Origin: Zymomonas mobilis
Lineage (GTDB): Bacteria; Pseudomonadota; Alphaproteobacteria; Sphingomonadales; Sphingomonadaceae
DNA: 64,000 nt
Assembly: GCF_006715975.1 (NCBI RefSeq)
Contig: NZ_VFOF01000001.1
Span: forward strand, 382,001-446,000
Direction: 5' to 3'
Below, piece by piece: positions 8,410 to 16,129 of this stretch; position 1 is the stretch's first letter, and each line of letters starts with the position of its first letter. A program made the position numbers and the translations under genes. The notes below the pieces were generated by a model that searched no databases, was not told the DNA's origin, and worked only from the letters and a program-made list of their open reading frames with translations.

Positions 8410-9936
8410 TTATGAGGCGCTAATGGCTTTTTGGCGGCGGCGTTGCACCGAGGAGCCAAGGCCGATTGCTTCCCGATATTTGGCAACTGTTCGGCGGGCA
8501 ATGGCAAAGCCTTTGGCCTTGAGAAGGTCAACCAGCTTGTCATCGGATAAAATATGATTGCCTTCCTGTGCGATGAAGCGAGCAATATGGCTTTTGACGG
8601 CTTCGGCGGCGGCACCTTCTTCGGAACCGCTGGATTGGATGCCGCTGGAAAACAGATATTTTAATTCGAATATGCCCTGCGCGCAGGAAAAATATTTGTT
8701 GTTTGTGACCCGACTGACTGTCGATTCATGCATGTTAATGGTTTCGGCAACCTGTCTGAGGGTCAGAGGTTTAAGTTGTTCGATGCCTTTGAGAAAAAAG
8801 CCTTCTTGATATTGGACAATGGCTTGGGTGACTTTGATGATGGTTCTGGCGCGTTGATCTAGCGCACGTATCAACCAATTAGCGCTGGCCAATTTTTCAT
8901 CCAGCCAGCTTTGTTCTGGGCGGTCGCTGGGCTGGGCTTTCAATTCGGCATAATAGGCGCGGTTGACCAGTAATCTGGGTAAGGTTGCGGTATTGAGTTC
9001 GATTGCCCAGCCGTCTTTCATCTGTTTGATGAAAATATCCGGTGTGACCGATTGGATCGGCGAAGAACCGAATTTTAGCCCCGGTTTAGGATTATAATTC
9101 CGCAATTCCTGAATCATGTCGGCGAAATCTTCATCATCGACCTGACATAATTTTTTCAGGCGTGACAAAGCGCCGCGTGATAGCCATTCAAGATTGGTAA
9201 TCAGTTTTTTCATCGCCGGATCGAGGCGGTCGGCTTCTTGTGCCTGAAGCATCAGGCATTCGGATAAATTACGTGCGCCGACACCCGTCGGGTCGAAGCC
9301 TTGAATGACGGTTAAAACCTCGGAGGCGTCTTCTTCTGTGATGTTCAGATGGGCGGCGATCGAAGCAAGGGATTCAGTCAGATAGCCCGCCTCATCAATC
9401 AGGTCGATCATGTGATTGGCGATGGCGAGTTTATCCCCCGTCAGACATAACCTCGCCTGATGTTCGAGGTGATCGGCCAAGCTTTCCTGATGATGGTCGG
9501 CAAATTCCCGATCGACGCCTTCATAGCCACCAGTATGATGAATAGTGTCGAAGCCTAGGCTGCCGTCTATTCCGGCTTCGCCTGTGAAGCTGGTCGGGTT
9601 GTCGGACGGGCTGTCATGGTGAAAGACTTCCTGTGCATAACCAGCATCGAGGTTATCGCCCTGATTAGTATAATCGGTCAGACTATGATCGGTCGCCTGA
9701 GCAATATCGGGTTCTGGAAGAGGCGCTTCTTGTAAATCAGGGCTATCGTCTACCCCTGCTATATTCGGGCTGTCGTCGTTATGACCTGCTTCGAGAAGAG
9801 GGTTGCTGTTCAGTTCTTCGGCTATGAAGCTTTCAATTTCAAGATTGGAAAGGGCAAGAAGACGAATCGCCTGCTGGAGTTGCGGCGTCATAACCAGAGA
9901 CTGGCTTTGTCGTATGTCTAGTCTTGGACTTAGCAA
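8410..9936 (-). CDS. rpoN: RNA polymerase sigma-54 factor
   Basis: A 508-aa sigma-54, which directs RNA polymerase to -24/-12 promoters and needs AAA+ activators. Region I is present (RQSQSLVMTPQLQQAIRLLALS), followed by an acidic region II, the core-binding domain, the helix-turn-helix (LRQVAETINMHESTVSR) and the RpoN box ARRTVAKYRE near the C-terminus. The start is TTG at 9936; no other start keeps region I whole. It lies 47 bases downstream of lptB on the same strand, the usual alphaproteobacterial order. I saw no convincing -24/-12 promoter in the window. Confidence 0.96.
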   Translation of the reverse strand: MLSPRLDIRQSQSLVMTPQLQQAIRLLALSNLEIESFIAEELNSNPLLEAGHNDDSPNIAGVDDSPDLQEAPLPEPDIAQATDHSLTDYTNQGDNLDAGYAQEVFHHDSPSDNPTSFTGEAGIDGSLGFDTIHHTGGYEGVDREFADHHQESLADHLEHQARLCLTGDKLAIANHMIDLIDEAGYLTESLASIAAHLNITEEDASEVLTVIQGFDPTGVGARNLSECLMLQAQEADRLDPAMKKLITNLEWLSRGALSRLKKLCQVDDEDFADMIQELRNYNPKPGLKFGSSPIQSVTPDIFIKQMKDGWAIELNTATLPRLLVNRAYYAELKAQPSDRPEQSWLDEKLASANWLIRALDQRARTIIKVTQAIVQYQEGFFLKGIEQLKPLTLRQVAETINMHESTVSRVTNNKYFSCAQGIFELKYLFSSGIQSSGSEEGAAAEAVKSHIARFIAQEGNHILSDDKLVDLLKAKGFAIARRTVAKYREAIGLGSSVQRRRQKAISAS

Positions 9937-9983
9937 CCTGTCTTTTCACTCCTGCTTTCTAGCCAGTCAGGCAAAATCAGATT

Positions 9984-10778
9984 TTAAAGGGTGAAGTCTT
10001 CTCCGAGATAGAGCCGCCGGACATTCTCATCAGCAACCAAGGCTTCCGGGTTACCCTGAAAAAGCACCCGACCGCCATAGATAATACAAGCCCGATTAAC
10101 GATATCAAGCATTTCCCTGACGTTATGATCGGTGATGAGCACCCCAATCCCGCGATTGGAAAGATCTTCGATCAAATCGCGGATATCCGATATCGAAATA
10201 GGGTCGATACCAGCGAAAGGTTCATCAAGAAGCATAATAGACGGATTGGCGGCTAAAGCGCGTGCAATTTCGCAGCGTCTTCTTTCACCACCGGAAAGTG
10301 CCATAGCGGGTGAATCATATAATTTTGTTAGATGAAATTCGGAGAGAAGTTGATCGAGCCGTTCTTTTCGTGCTTTTTTATCGGGGTAATGCAGTTCGAG
10401 AACAGAATCGATATTCTGCGCCACAGATAAACCACGGAAAATAGAGGTTTCTTGAGGAAGATAACCAAGCCCGAGTATTGCGCGGCGATACATCGGAAGG
10501 CCGGTAATATCGTGACCATCCAGCAGAATGCGTCCGGCATCCGGTTTAACCAGACCCATGACCGAATAAAAACAGGTGGTTTTACCTGCCCCGTTAGGCC
10601 CCAATAAGCCCACCACTTCACCACGGGCAACATTTAACGAAACATCTTCCAGCACTTGGCGATGGTCATATGATTTCGCGATGGAAATAATGGATAACCC
10701 TTGCGATGTACCTGACTCATACGCTTCTGTGAGAAGGCTATCCTTGGTTTTCTGGGCAGAATGCATCATCAAATCCAT
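9984..10778 (-). CDS. lptB: LPS export ABC transporter ATPase LptB
   Basis: The cytoplasmic ATPase of the LptB2FG complex that extracts LPS from the inner membrane. It has 264 aa with Walker A GPNGAGKTT, Q-loop YLPQETS, signature LSGGERRRCEIARAL, Walker B IMLLDEPFAGIDP and H-loop ITDHNV. About 25 extra residues precede the conserved start (LSIISIAKSYDHRQVLEDVSL), compared with about 241 aa in E. coli. It follows lptA by 217 bases containing a perfect inverted repeat, so it may also have its own promoter. LptF and LptG are not in the window. Confidence 0.95.
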   Translation of the reverse strand: MDLMMHSAQKTKDSLLTEAYESGTSQGLSIISIAKSYDHRQVLEDVSLNVARGEVVGLLGPNGAGKTTCFYSVMGLVKPDAGRILLDGHDITGLPMYRRAILGLGYLPQETSIFRGLSVAQNIDSVLELHYPDKKARKERLDQLLSEFHLTKLYDSPAMALSGGERRRCEIARALAANPSIMLLDEPFAGIDPISISDIRDLIEDLSNRGIGVLITDHNVREMLDIVNRACIIYGGRVLFQGNPEALVADENVRRLYLGEDFTL

Positions 10779-10880
10779 GTCAGGGAATAAGGCAGAAAAA
10801 AAGAGGCAGTCTGTTTAGGGTATTGAAAAACAGGCAACCTTGTGAAGTGATCTTAACGTATAAATAGAAAAAATATGAAC

Positions 10881-10910
10881 GGGAAAAATAAATAACAACA
10901 TATTTTTCCC
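10881..10910. repeat. Perfect inverted repeat between lptA and lptB
   Basis: GGGAAAAATA and TATTTTTCCC form perfect 10-base arms around a 10-base loop in the 217-bp lptA-lptB gap. On the minus (transcribed) strand it follows lptA and is succeeded by a T-rich stretch, so it could be a weak terminator or attenuator, an mRNA-stability hairpin, or an operator for lptB. No other gene is seen in this gap. Confidence 0.5.
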
Positions 10911-10995
10911 GAAAGGCTTTTTATTTGGGTTACTCGAAGCGGAAATGGCCTTTTTATCTGGCTATTTCTTTATCGGGCTATGGCGTGCGAATATT

Positions 10996-11583
10996 TTACT
11001 GTTTTTGGCCGTTTTGATTAGAAGGCGGCACCACAAAATGGCCAGTTACCCGTCCTTTGCCTTGGCTGCTGTCGGAGCCAACAAGGCTGCCGTCCATTGT
11101 GCCTTTACCGGTGTTAAGGTCAATAATCAGCCTTGCGCCATGCACAACAGAATCGCCCCGCACCATTTCAACATGGCCGATCAGGGTTACCAATCTTTTT
11201 GGCACATCATAAATAGCGATTTCACCTTTGGCCATTTCATCCGGTGTTTGAATAGTGACTCCACCGGAAGCATCCAGCCTTTGCATTTGAGGGGATGCTT
11301 CGCCAGTTTTTTTGGATTGGGGCATCGTATAAGCAATGCGAACATAGGCCGCCGTGATGGTCATGTCTGCTTGTCTTGCCCGCACATGGCCGGAATAGAT
11401 GGCCCGATTGTCGTTATAGAGCACTTCATTATGATCTGCATCAATATCGATCGGGGCATTGGTATCGTGATGGCGGAAGCCCTGTGCCGATAAAGGCGTC
11501 AGAATAAAGGCAATGCCGCAGAGGGATAAAGCCGCTGTTTTGAAAAAGGGAAGTGACATGTAATGTTTCAGGCCAGAATGCAT
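10996..11583 (-). CDS. lptA: LPS transport periplasmic protein LptA
   Basis: The periplasmic bridge protein that carries LPS between LptC and LptD. It has 195 aa with a signal peptide (hydrophobic core AALSLCGIAFIL, cleavage near SAQG) and an OstA-type beta-jellyroll containing IDIDADHNEVLYNDNRAIYSG, typical of the family. The frame is open further upstream into lptC, but CAGGAG 9 bases before the ATG at 11583 favours this start. It begins 4 bases after the lptC stop. The C-terminal tail is polar and lacks structure. Confidence 0.9.
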   Translation of the reverse strand: MHSGLKHYMSLPFFKTAALSLCGIAFILTPLSAQGFRHHDTNAPIDIDADHNEVLYNDNRAIYSGHVRARQADMTITAAYVRIAYTMPQSKKTGEASPQMQRLDASGGVTIQTPDEMAKGEIAIYDVPKRLVTLIGHVEMVRGDSVVHGARLIIDLNTGKGTMDGSLVGSDSSQGKGRVTGHFVVPPSNQNGQKQ

Positions 11584-11587
11584 GGCT

Positions 11588-12226
11588 TTAATCTCCTGAC
11601 CGGCGATCAAAATGGGTGTGGGTCTGGCCATCCATAACAGCCTTGCCATTGATGAGGTCTACATTGATACTTTGGCCTTGGAAATGACCGTTAGGTGTTT
11701 TTCCAGAAACCGGACGTTGGCTTGTAATAAGTCGTTTATCAAGATCAAGAACAATATCCTGTCCATTGACATGATAGCCATTTGACATAACCAATTCGGC
11801 AGGCCCGTCGATCGTTAAGATATTGGAATCCATATTATAGCGTCCATGGGGCGCGGTAACGGTGGCGGGGCCGCTGTCTAAAGTTATTTCGGCAATAAGA
11901 TCCGTTAGAAAAAGTTGTGGGTCGCTGGAATCAGGTTGTGTTGCCGATTCAGCCTTGAGTTCAAAAACGCGGCCATGATCGTCATGGCCGCGGTAAATCG
12001 CCTTTTTGAGGTTCATTCGCTCTTTTGATGTCGCGATATGATCGCGTGACAACATAAAGCTGAGATCTCGTCGCCCGATAAGGGGCGTAATCGCCATCAT
12101 GGCCACCACGATGATAATCGCGATGGGAAAGATAATCCGAAGGATGTGGATTATCCTGTCATGGCTACCTCCAGCCAGAGCCCAGCGGCGTTGGATAAAT
12201 TGGTCAGAAGGAGCCATGCCCGGCAT
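11588..12226 (-). CDS. lptC: LPS export protein LptC
   Basis: The bitopic inner-membrane protein that passes LPS from LptFG to LptA. It has 212 aa with one N-terminal membrane anchor (IIFPIAIIIVVAMMAITPL, about residues 32-50) followed by a periplasmic LptC/OstA-like fold. It sits in the order rnd-lptC-lptA-lptB and ends 4 bases before lptA. Sequence conservation in LptC is low, so the assignment rests on topology, length and gene order together. Confidence 0.88.
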   Translation of the reverse strand: MPGMAPSDQFIQRRWALAGGSHDRIIHILRIIFPIAIIIVVAMMAITPLIGRRDLSFMLSRDHIATSKERMNLKKAIYRGHDDHGRVFELKAESATQPDSSDPQLFLTDLIAEITLDSGPATVTAPHGRYNMDSNILTIDGPAELVMSNGYHVNGQDIVLDLDKRLITSQRPVSGKTPNGHFQGQSINVDLINGKAVMDGQTHTHFDRRSGD

Positions 12227-12259
12227 GAGAGAATCAATCCTAAAACGGCGTTTTTATTC

Positions 12260-12877
12260 TTACATATGAGCGAAAATATCGGTATCCGGCCAACCGGCAA
12301 TATCCAATTTTGCCCGCGTTGGAAGAAAGTCGAAGCAAGCCTGTGCCAGTTCTTCCCGTTTTTCACGTTTCAGACGGATGTCCAGCTTTTCTTTTAAAGC
12401 GTGGAGGAAACGAACATCGGAAGCCGCATATTCGCGCTGTGGATCGGATAATTTTTCCCCGCCCCAATCAGAGCATTGCTGCTGCTTGGAGATGTCACTT
12501 CCCAGTAATTCCCGCACTAGTTCTTTTAAACCGTGGCGGTCGGTATAGGTTCTGATCAGCTTTGAAGCAATTTTGGTGCAATAGACCGGTGCAGCCATAA
12601 CACCGAGGTAATAAAGAATCGCGGCGATGTCGAAGCGGCCAAAGTGATAAATCTTGAGTCGTTTTGGGTCGGCCAACACAGCTTTCAGATTGGGCGCGCT
12701 ATAATCGCTGTCTGGTGCGAATCGAACCAGATGCTGGTCGCCTTTACCATCAGAAATCTGCACAACACACAGTCGATCACGACGGGTAATCAGCCCCATT
12801 GTTTCTGTATCGACGGCAACAGGCCCCTCAGAAAGCGCATCTTTGGGTAAATCTTCTTCGTGGAAATAAACAGTCAT
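12260..12877 (-). CDS. rnd: Ribonuclease D, short alphaproteobacterial form
   Basis: A 205-aa DEDD-family 3'-5' exonuclease lacking the HRDC domains of E. coli RNase D (375 aa), as is normal for this short class. The exonuclease motifs are VAVDTETMGL (Exo I, Asp and Glu), HFGRFDIAAI (Exo II, Asp) and YAASDVRFL (Exo III, Tyr and Asp, the DEDDy type). In-frame ATGs lie at 12913, 12889 and 12877; none has a good ribosome-binding site. The last matches the conserved start (TVYFHEEDLP) best. It heads the lptC-lptA-lptB-rpoN run. Its role is structured-RNA 3' trimming. Confidence 0.88.
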   Translation of the reverse strand: MTVYFHEEDLPKDALSEGPVAVDTETMGLITRRDRLCVVQISDGKGDQHLVRFAPDSDYSAPNLKAVLADPKRLKIYHFGRFDIAAILYYLGVMAAPVYCTKIASKLIRTYTDRHGLKELVRELLGSDISKQQQCSDWGGEKLSDPQREYAASDVRFLHALKEKLDIRLKREKREELAQACFDFLPTRAKLDIAGWPDTDIFAHM

Positions 12878-13064
12878 GGAAAGCGGCATAGAACTAAGCC
12901 GCGCTTGTCTCAAGCCATATCCGCCGATTTTAGACTGTTTTCGACCCTCATCGGGTCAATTTCGACCGCTTTAATCACTCATTTCATCTGAATTATTAAT
13001 ATATTTGTTAGTTTGGTGTGGAAACTACTCGCAGTTATCGTGTTTTAAAGGTAAAGAAGATATG

Positions 13065-13090
13065 TGTTGTGCCGAGCGGTCGGTGCAGCA
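13065..13090 (+). promoter_or_regulatory. Leader hairpin of the cold-shock gene
   Basis: An 11-bp stem (TGTTGTGCCGA with TCGGTGCAGCA, three G-U pairs) closes on a GCGG tetraloop about 70 bases upstream of the ATG. Several csp genes have temperature-responsive leaders, so this hairpin in the long untranslated leader is a candidate element. The frame starting at 13064 crosses it but gives no family-like sequence. Confidence 0.4.
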
Positions 13091-13159
13091 GGGTATGCGT
13101 CTCTCGTTCGATGCATGCCCAGAATTGAAGTTGGACGAACCAAGAAAGTATTTAAGGGC

Positions 13160-13936
13160 ATGAGTTTCGATAGAGGCAGACGTAGCCAACGTGGCGGCCG
13201 AGATAAACGTGAGAGCTTCGGCGGCGACGATTATAGTTTTGGTGGCGGTGATCGTTTCGGTGGCGGTTTTGGCGGTGGTGACCGCTTTGGTGGTAATGAT
13301 CGTTTCGGTGGTGGCGGTGATCGCTTCGGCGGCGGCGGCGACCGTTTTGGCGGCGGCGGCGGTGGCTTCCGCGGTGGCCGTGGTGGCGGCGGCGGTGGCG
13401 GCATGCCCCCGCAGGTTGTCGGTGAAGGCACCGGTGTAGTAAAATTCTTTAATGCCCAAAAGGGTTTCGGCTTCGTCGTTCGCGATGATGGCGGCGAAGA
13501 TGTTTTTGTTCACATTTCTGCCGTTGAACAGGCAGGATTGACTGGTCTTGCTGAAGGTCAGCCTTTGAGCTTCACTTTGGTTGATCGTGGTGGACGCGTT
13601 TCCGCTACCAACCTTGGTATTGAAGGCGAACCTTTGCCAATTACTGAATCTGCACCTGCTCCCCGCGGTGGTGAATTCGGTGGCGCCCGCAGTGGTGGCC
13701 CACAGCGTCAGCTGACGGGTGAAAAATCCAGCGGTACGGTCAAATTCTTCAATGCAATGAAAGGCTTTGGCTTTATCCAGCGCGATGATGGCCAGCCGGA
13801 CGCATTTGTTCACATTTCTGCCGTTGAACGCGCAGGTCTGCCGAGCTTGAACGAAGGTGATCGTCTTACCTTTGAACTTGAAGTAGATCGTCGCGGTAAA
13901 TACGCCGCAGTTAACCTGAGTCAGTTAGACGATTAA
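13160..13936 (+). CDS. Glycine-rich protein with two cold-shock domains
   Basis: A 258-aa nucleic-acid-binding protein. Residues 1-10 are basic, and about 12-85 are a low-complexity Gly/Phe/Arg/Asp tract with repeated DRFGGG units and an RGGRGG cluster. Cold-shock domain 1 (about 88-157) has RNP1 KGFGFV and RNP2 VFVHIS. Domain 2 (about 190-258) has KGFGFI and AFVHIS. The ATG at 13160 is preceded by AAGG. Paired CSDs are common in alphaproteobacteria; the long RGG/FGGG-like N-terminus is less so and recalls eukaryotic glycine-rich RNA-binding proteins. Probably an RNA chaperone. It is a single-gene unit with its own terminator. Confidence 0.88.
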   Translation: MSFDRGRRSQRGGRDKRESFGGDDYSFGGGDRFGGGFGGGDRFGGNDRFGGGGDRFGGGGDRFGGGGGGFRGGRGGGGGGGMPPQVVGEGTGVVKFFNAQKGFGFVVRDDGGEDVFVHISAVEQAGLTGLAEGQPLSFTLVDRGGRVSATNLGIEGEPLPITESAPAPRGGEFGGARSGGPQRQLTGEKSSGTVKFFNAMKGFGFIQRDDGQPDAFVHISAVERAGLPSLNEGDRLTFELEVDRRGKYAAVNLSQLDD

Positions 13937-13953
13937 TTCTTTCTGATTTTGCT

Positions 13954-13990
13954 AAAAAAGACCGGCTGGTTCATTCCAGTCGGTCTTTTT
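13954..13990 (+). terminator. Terminator of the cold-shock gene
   Basis: AAAAAGACCGGCTGG and CCAGTCGGTCTTTTT pair around a short loop, flanked by A and T tracts, so it could act in both directions. It starts 18 bases after the stop. Confidence 0.85.
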
Positions 13991-14019
13991 TTTGTCTTTT
14001 ATGAAAATAGAGCTTGTTA

Positions 14020-14056
14020 GAAAAAACGAGCCTTCTTTTGCGGAAAAAAGACTCGT
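14020..14056 (-). terminator. Terminator of the tetR-family gene
   Basis: On the minus strand ACGAG pairs with CTCGT, and an inner A/T stem closes over GCGG-type sequence. A run of T follows directly. It lies 20 bases beyond the tetR stop. Confidence 0.6.
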
Positions 14057-14075
14057 GCTTTCGTTAGGGCGCTTT

Positions 14076-14732
14076 TTATTCTGATTTTTCTGCGATGCGA
14101 ATTCCGCGTAAAAAGATAGCGACGGCTTCACGGACTTCTTTGGATGATTCTTCGATGGGTTGTTCTTCTAGTGAGAAAAGTCGGTCGAGCAGCATGCTTC
14201 CCACGGTCATATTGAAAACCATATAGGCATATTTGACCGGATCGGAGATAGCGTAATTTCCCTTTTCCTTTTGATCAAAAAACCATCTTGTCAGATTGTC
14301 TTCTGTGTGGCCGTCTAGAATATCATTAAAGATATGCCGCATTTCTTTTGATTTATGCTCAACCGTCAGAATACGAAACAGGCATACTCGATCGGGGCGT
14401 AGAATCGTTCTGGCGATGGCCATGAGTAAGCCGCAAAGATGTTCTTCGGGGTCTTCAGAAATTTCTTCTGTTGGCCATTCGATAGAGAAAAGTCGATCTT
14501 CGAGTAATTTGGTAAATAATATCTGTTTGGACGGAAACATCTGATAGACTGTTTTCTTGGACATGCCCGCCTCGCGGGCAACCCGATCCATACTGGAGCC
14601 ATCATAGCCATAATTTTGCAATACTATTGCAGCAGCCTTTAGAATGAGGGCACAGCGCTTTTTCTCATCAAGCTGTGGTGGGCGTCCTACATGGCGTTTT
14701 GAAGAACAGCTATCGGATGGTTCGGGTGACAT
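14076..14732 (-). CDS. TetR-family repressor of the RND efflux operon
   Basis: A 218-aa TetR-type regulator. The helix-turn-helix covers about residues 28-72 (ILKAAAIVLQNYGYDGSSMD, then VAREAGMSKKTVYQMFPSK), and the rest is a helical ligand-binding and dimerisation domain. It is transcribed divergently from the efflux operon. The shared 225-bp gap holds a perfect 11-base inverted repeat just after a promoter -10, so it most likely represses the pump and is released by a pump substrate. The ligand cannot be predicted. Confidence 0.9.
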   Translation of the reverse strand: MSPEPSDSCSSKRHVGRPPQLDEKKRCALILKAAAIVLQNYGYDGSSMDRVAREAGMSKKTVYQMFPSKQILFTKLLEDRLFSIEWPTEEISEDPEEHLCGLLMAIARTILRPDRVCLFRILTVEHKSKEMRHIFNDILDGHTEDNLTRWFFDQKEKGNYAISDPVKYAYMVFNMTVGSMLLDRLFSLEEQPIEESSKEVREAVAIFLRGIRIAEKSE

Positions 14733-14817
14733 GGTGTTTGAATAATGTCCTTTAACTGGGATGAAAGCACAAGGTCGGAGAGGTTTTTCTGTTCATCTAA
14801 ATGAAAGAATTTTTGTC

Positions 14818-14846
14818 TTGACCTCTTTATAGAGGAACGATATTTT
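14818..14846 (+). promoter_or_regulatory. Promoter of the RND efflux operon
   Basis: A -35 TTGACC (14818-14823) and a -10 TATTTT (14841-14846) are separated by 17 bases and face the efflux genes. The operator repeat begins 3 bases after the -10. Confidence 0.6.
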
Positions 14847-14849
14847 TCA

Positions 14850-14875
14850 AATAAGAAACTTATCAGTTTCTTATT
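14850..14875. promoter_or_regulatory. Probable TetR operator
   Basis: AATAAGAAACT and AGTTTCTTATT are perfect 11-base inverted arms around TATC. They lie immediately downstream of the predicted -10 of the efflux promoter, where a bound dimer would block transcription. Size and symmetry fit a TetR-family site. Confidence 0.7.
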
Positions 14876-14957
14876 ATCAGATTCGATGTAGCCTTTTAAA
14901 AAACTTTTTTAAAAAAGTCTTAGCGAAATATAAAAAAATCAGGATAGGGGTTTCCGG

Positions 14958-16127
14958 TTGAAACGAAAAATCGCTGTGTTGCCTGTTTTGGCCGGATCAC
15001 TTCTGATCCTGACGGCTTGCCATCATCAGCAGAAAGAAGCGGAACTTCCATTACAGGAAGTGAGCTTTGTTGAAGTAAAATCGCAGCCTTTAACTATTCA
15101 TAGTAGCCTACCGGGGCGGACTTCTGCCTATGAAGTTGCCGAGGTTAGACCACAGGTTAATGGTGTGGTTATGGCTCGCTACTTTAAAGAAGGTACCGAT
15201 GTTAAAAAAGGGCAGCCGTTATTTTTGATAAATCCGGCACCCTATCAGGCGACCTATGATGTAAATAAAGCACAGTTAGCGCGTGCTGAGGCGCAGGAAA
15301 AAACGGCTGCGGCAAAATTGGAGCGTTATAAGGCGCTGGCACCTGCTCAGGCTATTAGCCGTCAGGATTATGATGATGCCTTGGCTACGGACCGCTCCGC
15401 AAAAGCCGATATTGCCCAAGCAAAAGCGAATATCGAATTATCCGCCGTTAATTTGGGATATACCCATGTGACTGCCCCGATTACGGGGCGTATTGGCCGT
15501 GTTTTGACAACGGTTGGTGCCTTGGTGACATCGGGGCAAAGCTCCAACATGGCGATTGTGACCCGTCTTGATCCAATTTACGTCGATGTGAATTTGCCTA
15601 CCGTCGATTTTTTACGGTTGCGGCGCGAATTAAAGGCTGGAACCTTGAAACGGAATGGCAATGATGCCGAGGTTTCCTTAATTCTGGACGATAATTCAAC
15701 CTATAACCAGACTGGGCGGCTGGCTTTAAGTGAAGTCAGTGCCGATCCCCAGACCGCAACGATTATTGTCCGTGCGGTTTTCCCCAATCCCGAACGGTTA
15801 TTGTTGCCGGGTATGTTTGTTTATGGCCGGATAGAAGAAGGTGTCGATCCGAACGCCCTTTTGGTTCCGCAAGAAGCCATTTTCCGGAATAATCATGGCG
15901 ATCCAATGCTGTATATCGTCAATAAAGACGATGTCATTGAAACGCGCCAGGTGAAAACCGGTGAAGCCGTTGGAAACCAGTGGGCCATTATGTCGGGCTT
16001 GAAGAAGGGCGAACGCGTTCTGGTAACGGGTCTTCAGAAAGTAAATATCGGCGATAAAGTTCACCCGGTGAAAGCTTCTTCGTCTTCGGAAGCGGCTCCA
16101 CCAGCTGAGAAGGGTAGCAACGCGTAA
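14958..16127 (+). CDS. RND efflux membrane fusion lipoprotein (AcrA/MexA-like)
   Basis: A 389-aa periplasmic adaptor of a tripartite drug efflux pump. A lipoprotein signal ends in LTAC, lipidated on Cys21. Biotinyl-lipoyl halves (EVRPQVNGVV and APITGRIGRV), an alpha-hairpin, a beta-barrel and a membrane-proximal domain follow in order. The TTG start at 14958 has AGGGG 7 bases upstream and begins right at the signal peptide. The inner-membrane pump starts 2 bases after its stop. Expression is expected from the TetR-controlled promoter upstream. Confidence 0.94.
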   Translation: MKRKIAVLPVLAGSLLILTACHHQQKEAELPLQEVSFVEVKSQPLTIHSSLPGRTSAYEVAEVRPQVNGVVMARYFKEGTDVKKGQPLFLINPAPYQATYDVNKAQLARAEAQEKTAAAKLERYKALAPAQAISRQDYDDALATDRSAKADIAQAKANIELSAVNLGYTHVTAPITGRIGRVLTTVGALVTSGQSSNMAIVTRLDPIYVDVNLPTVDFLRLRRELKAGTLKRNGNDAEVSLILDDNSTYNQTGRLALSEVSADPQTATIIVRAVFPNPERLLLPGMFVYGRIEEGVDPNALLVPQEAIFRNNHGDPMLYIVNKDDVIETRQVKTGEAVGNQWAIMSGLKKGERVLVTGLQKVNIGDKVHPVKASSSSEAAPPAEKGSNA

Positions 16128-16129
16128 AT

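Noticed and set aside
13231-13431. Proline-rich frame (66 codons) on the minus strand
   Set aside because: It is the complement of the glycine-rich tract of the cold-shock protein; poly-Pro arises automatically from GGN codons.
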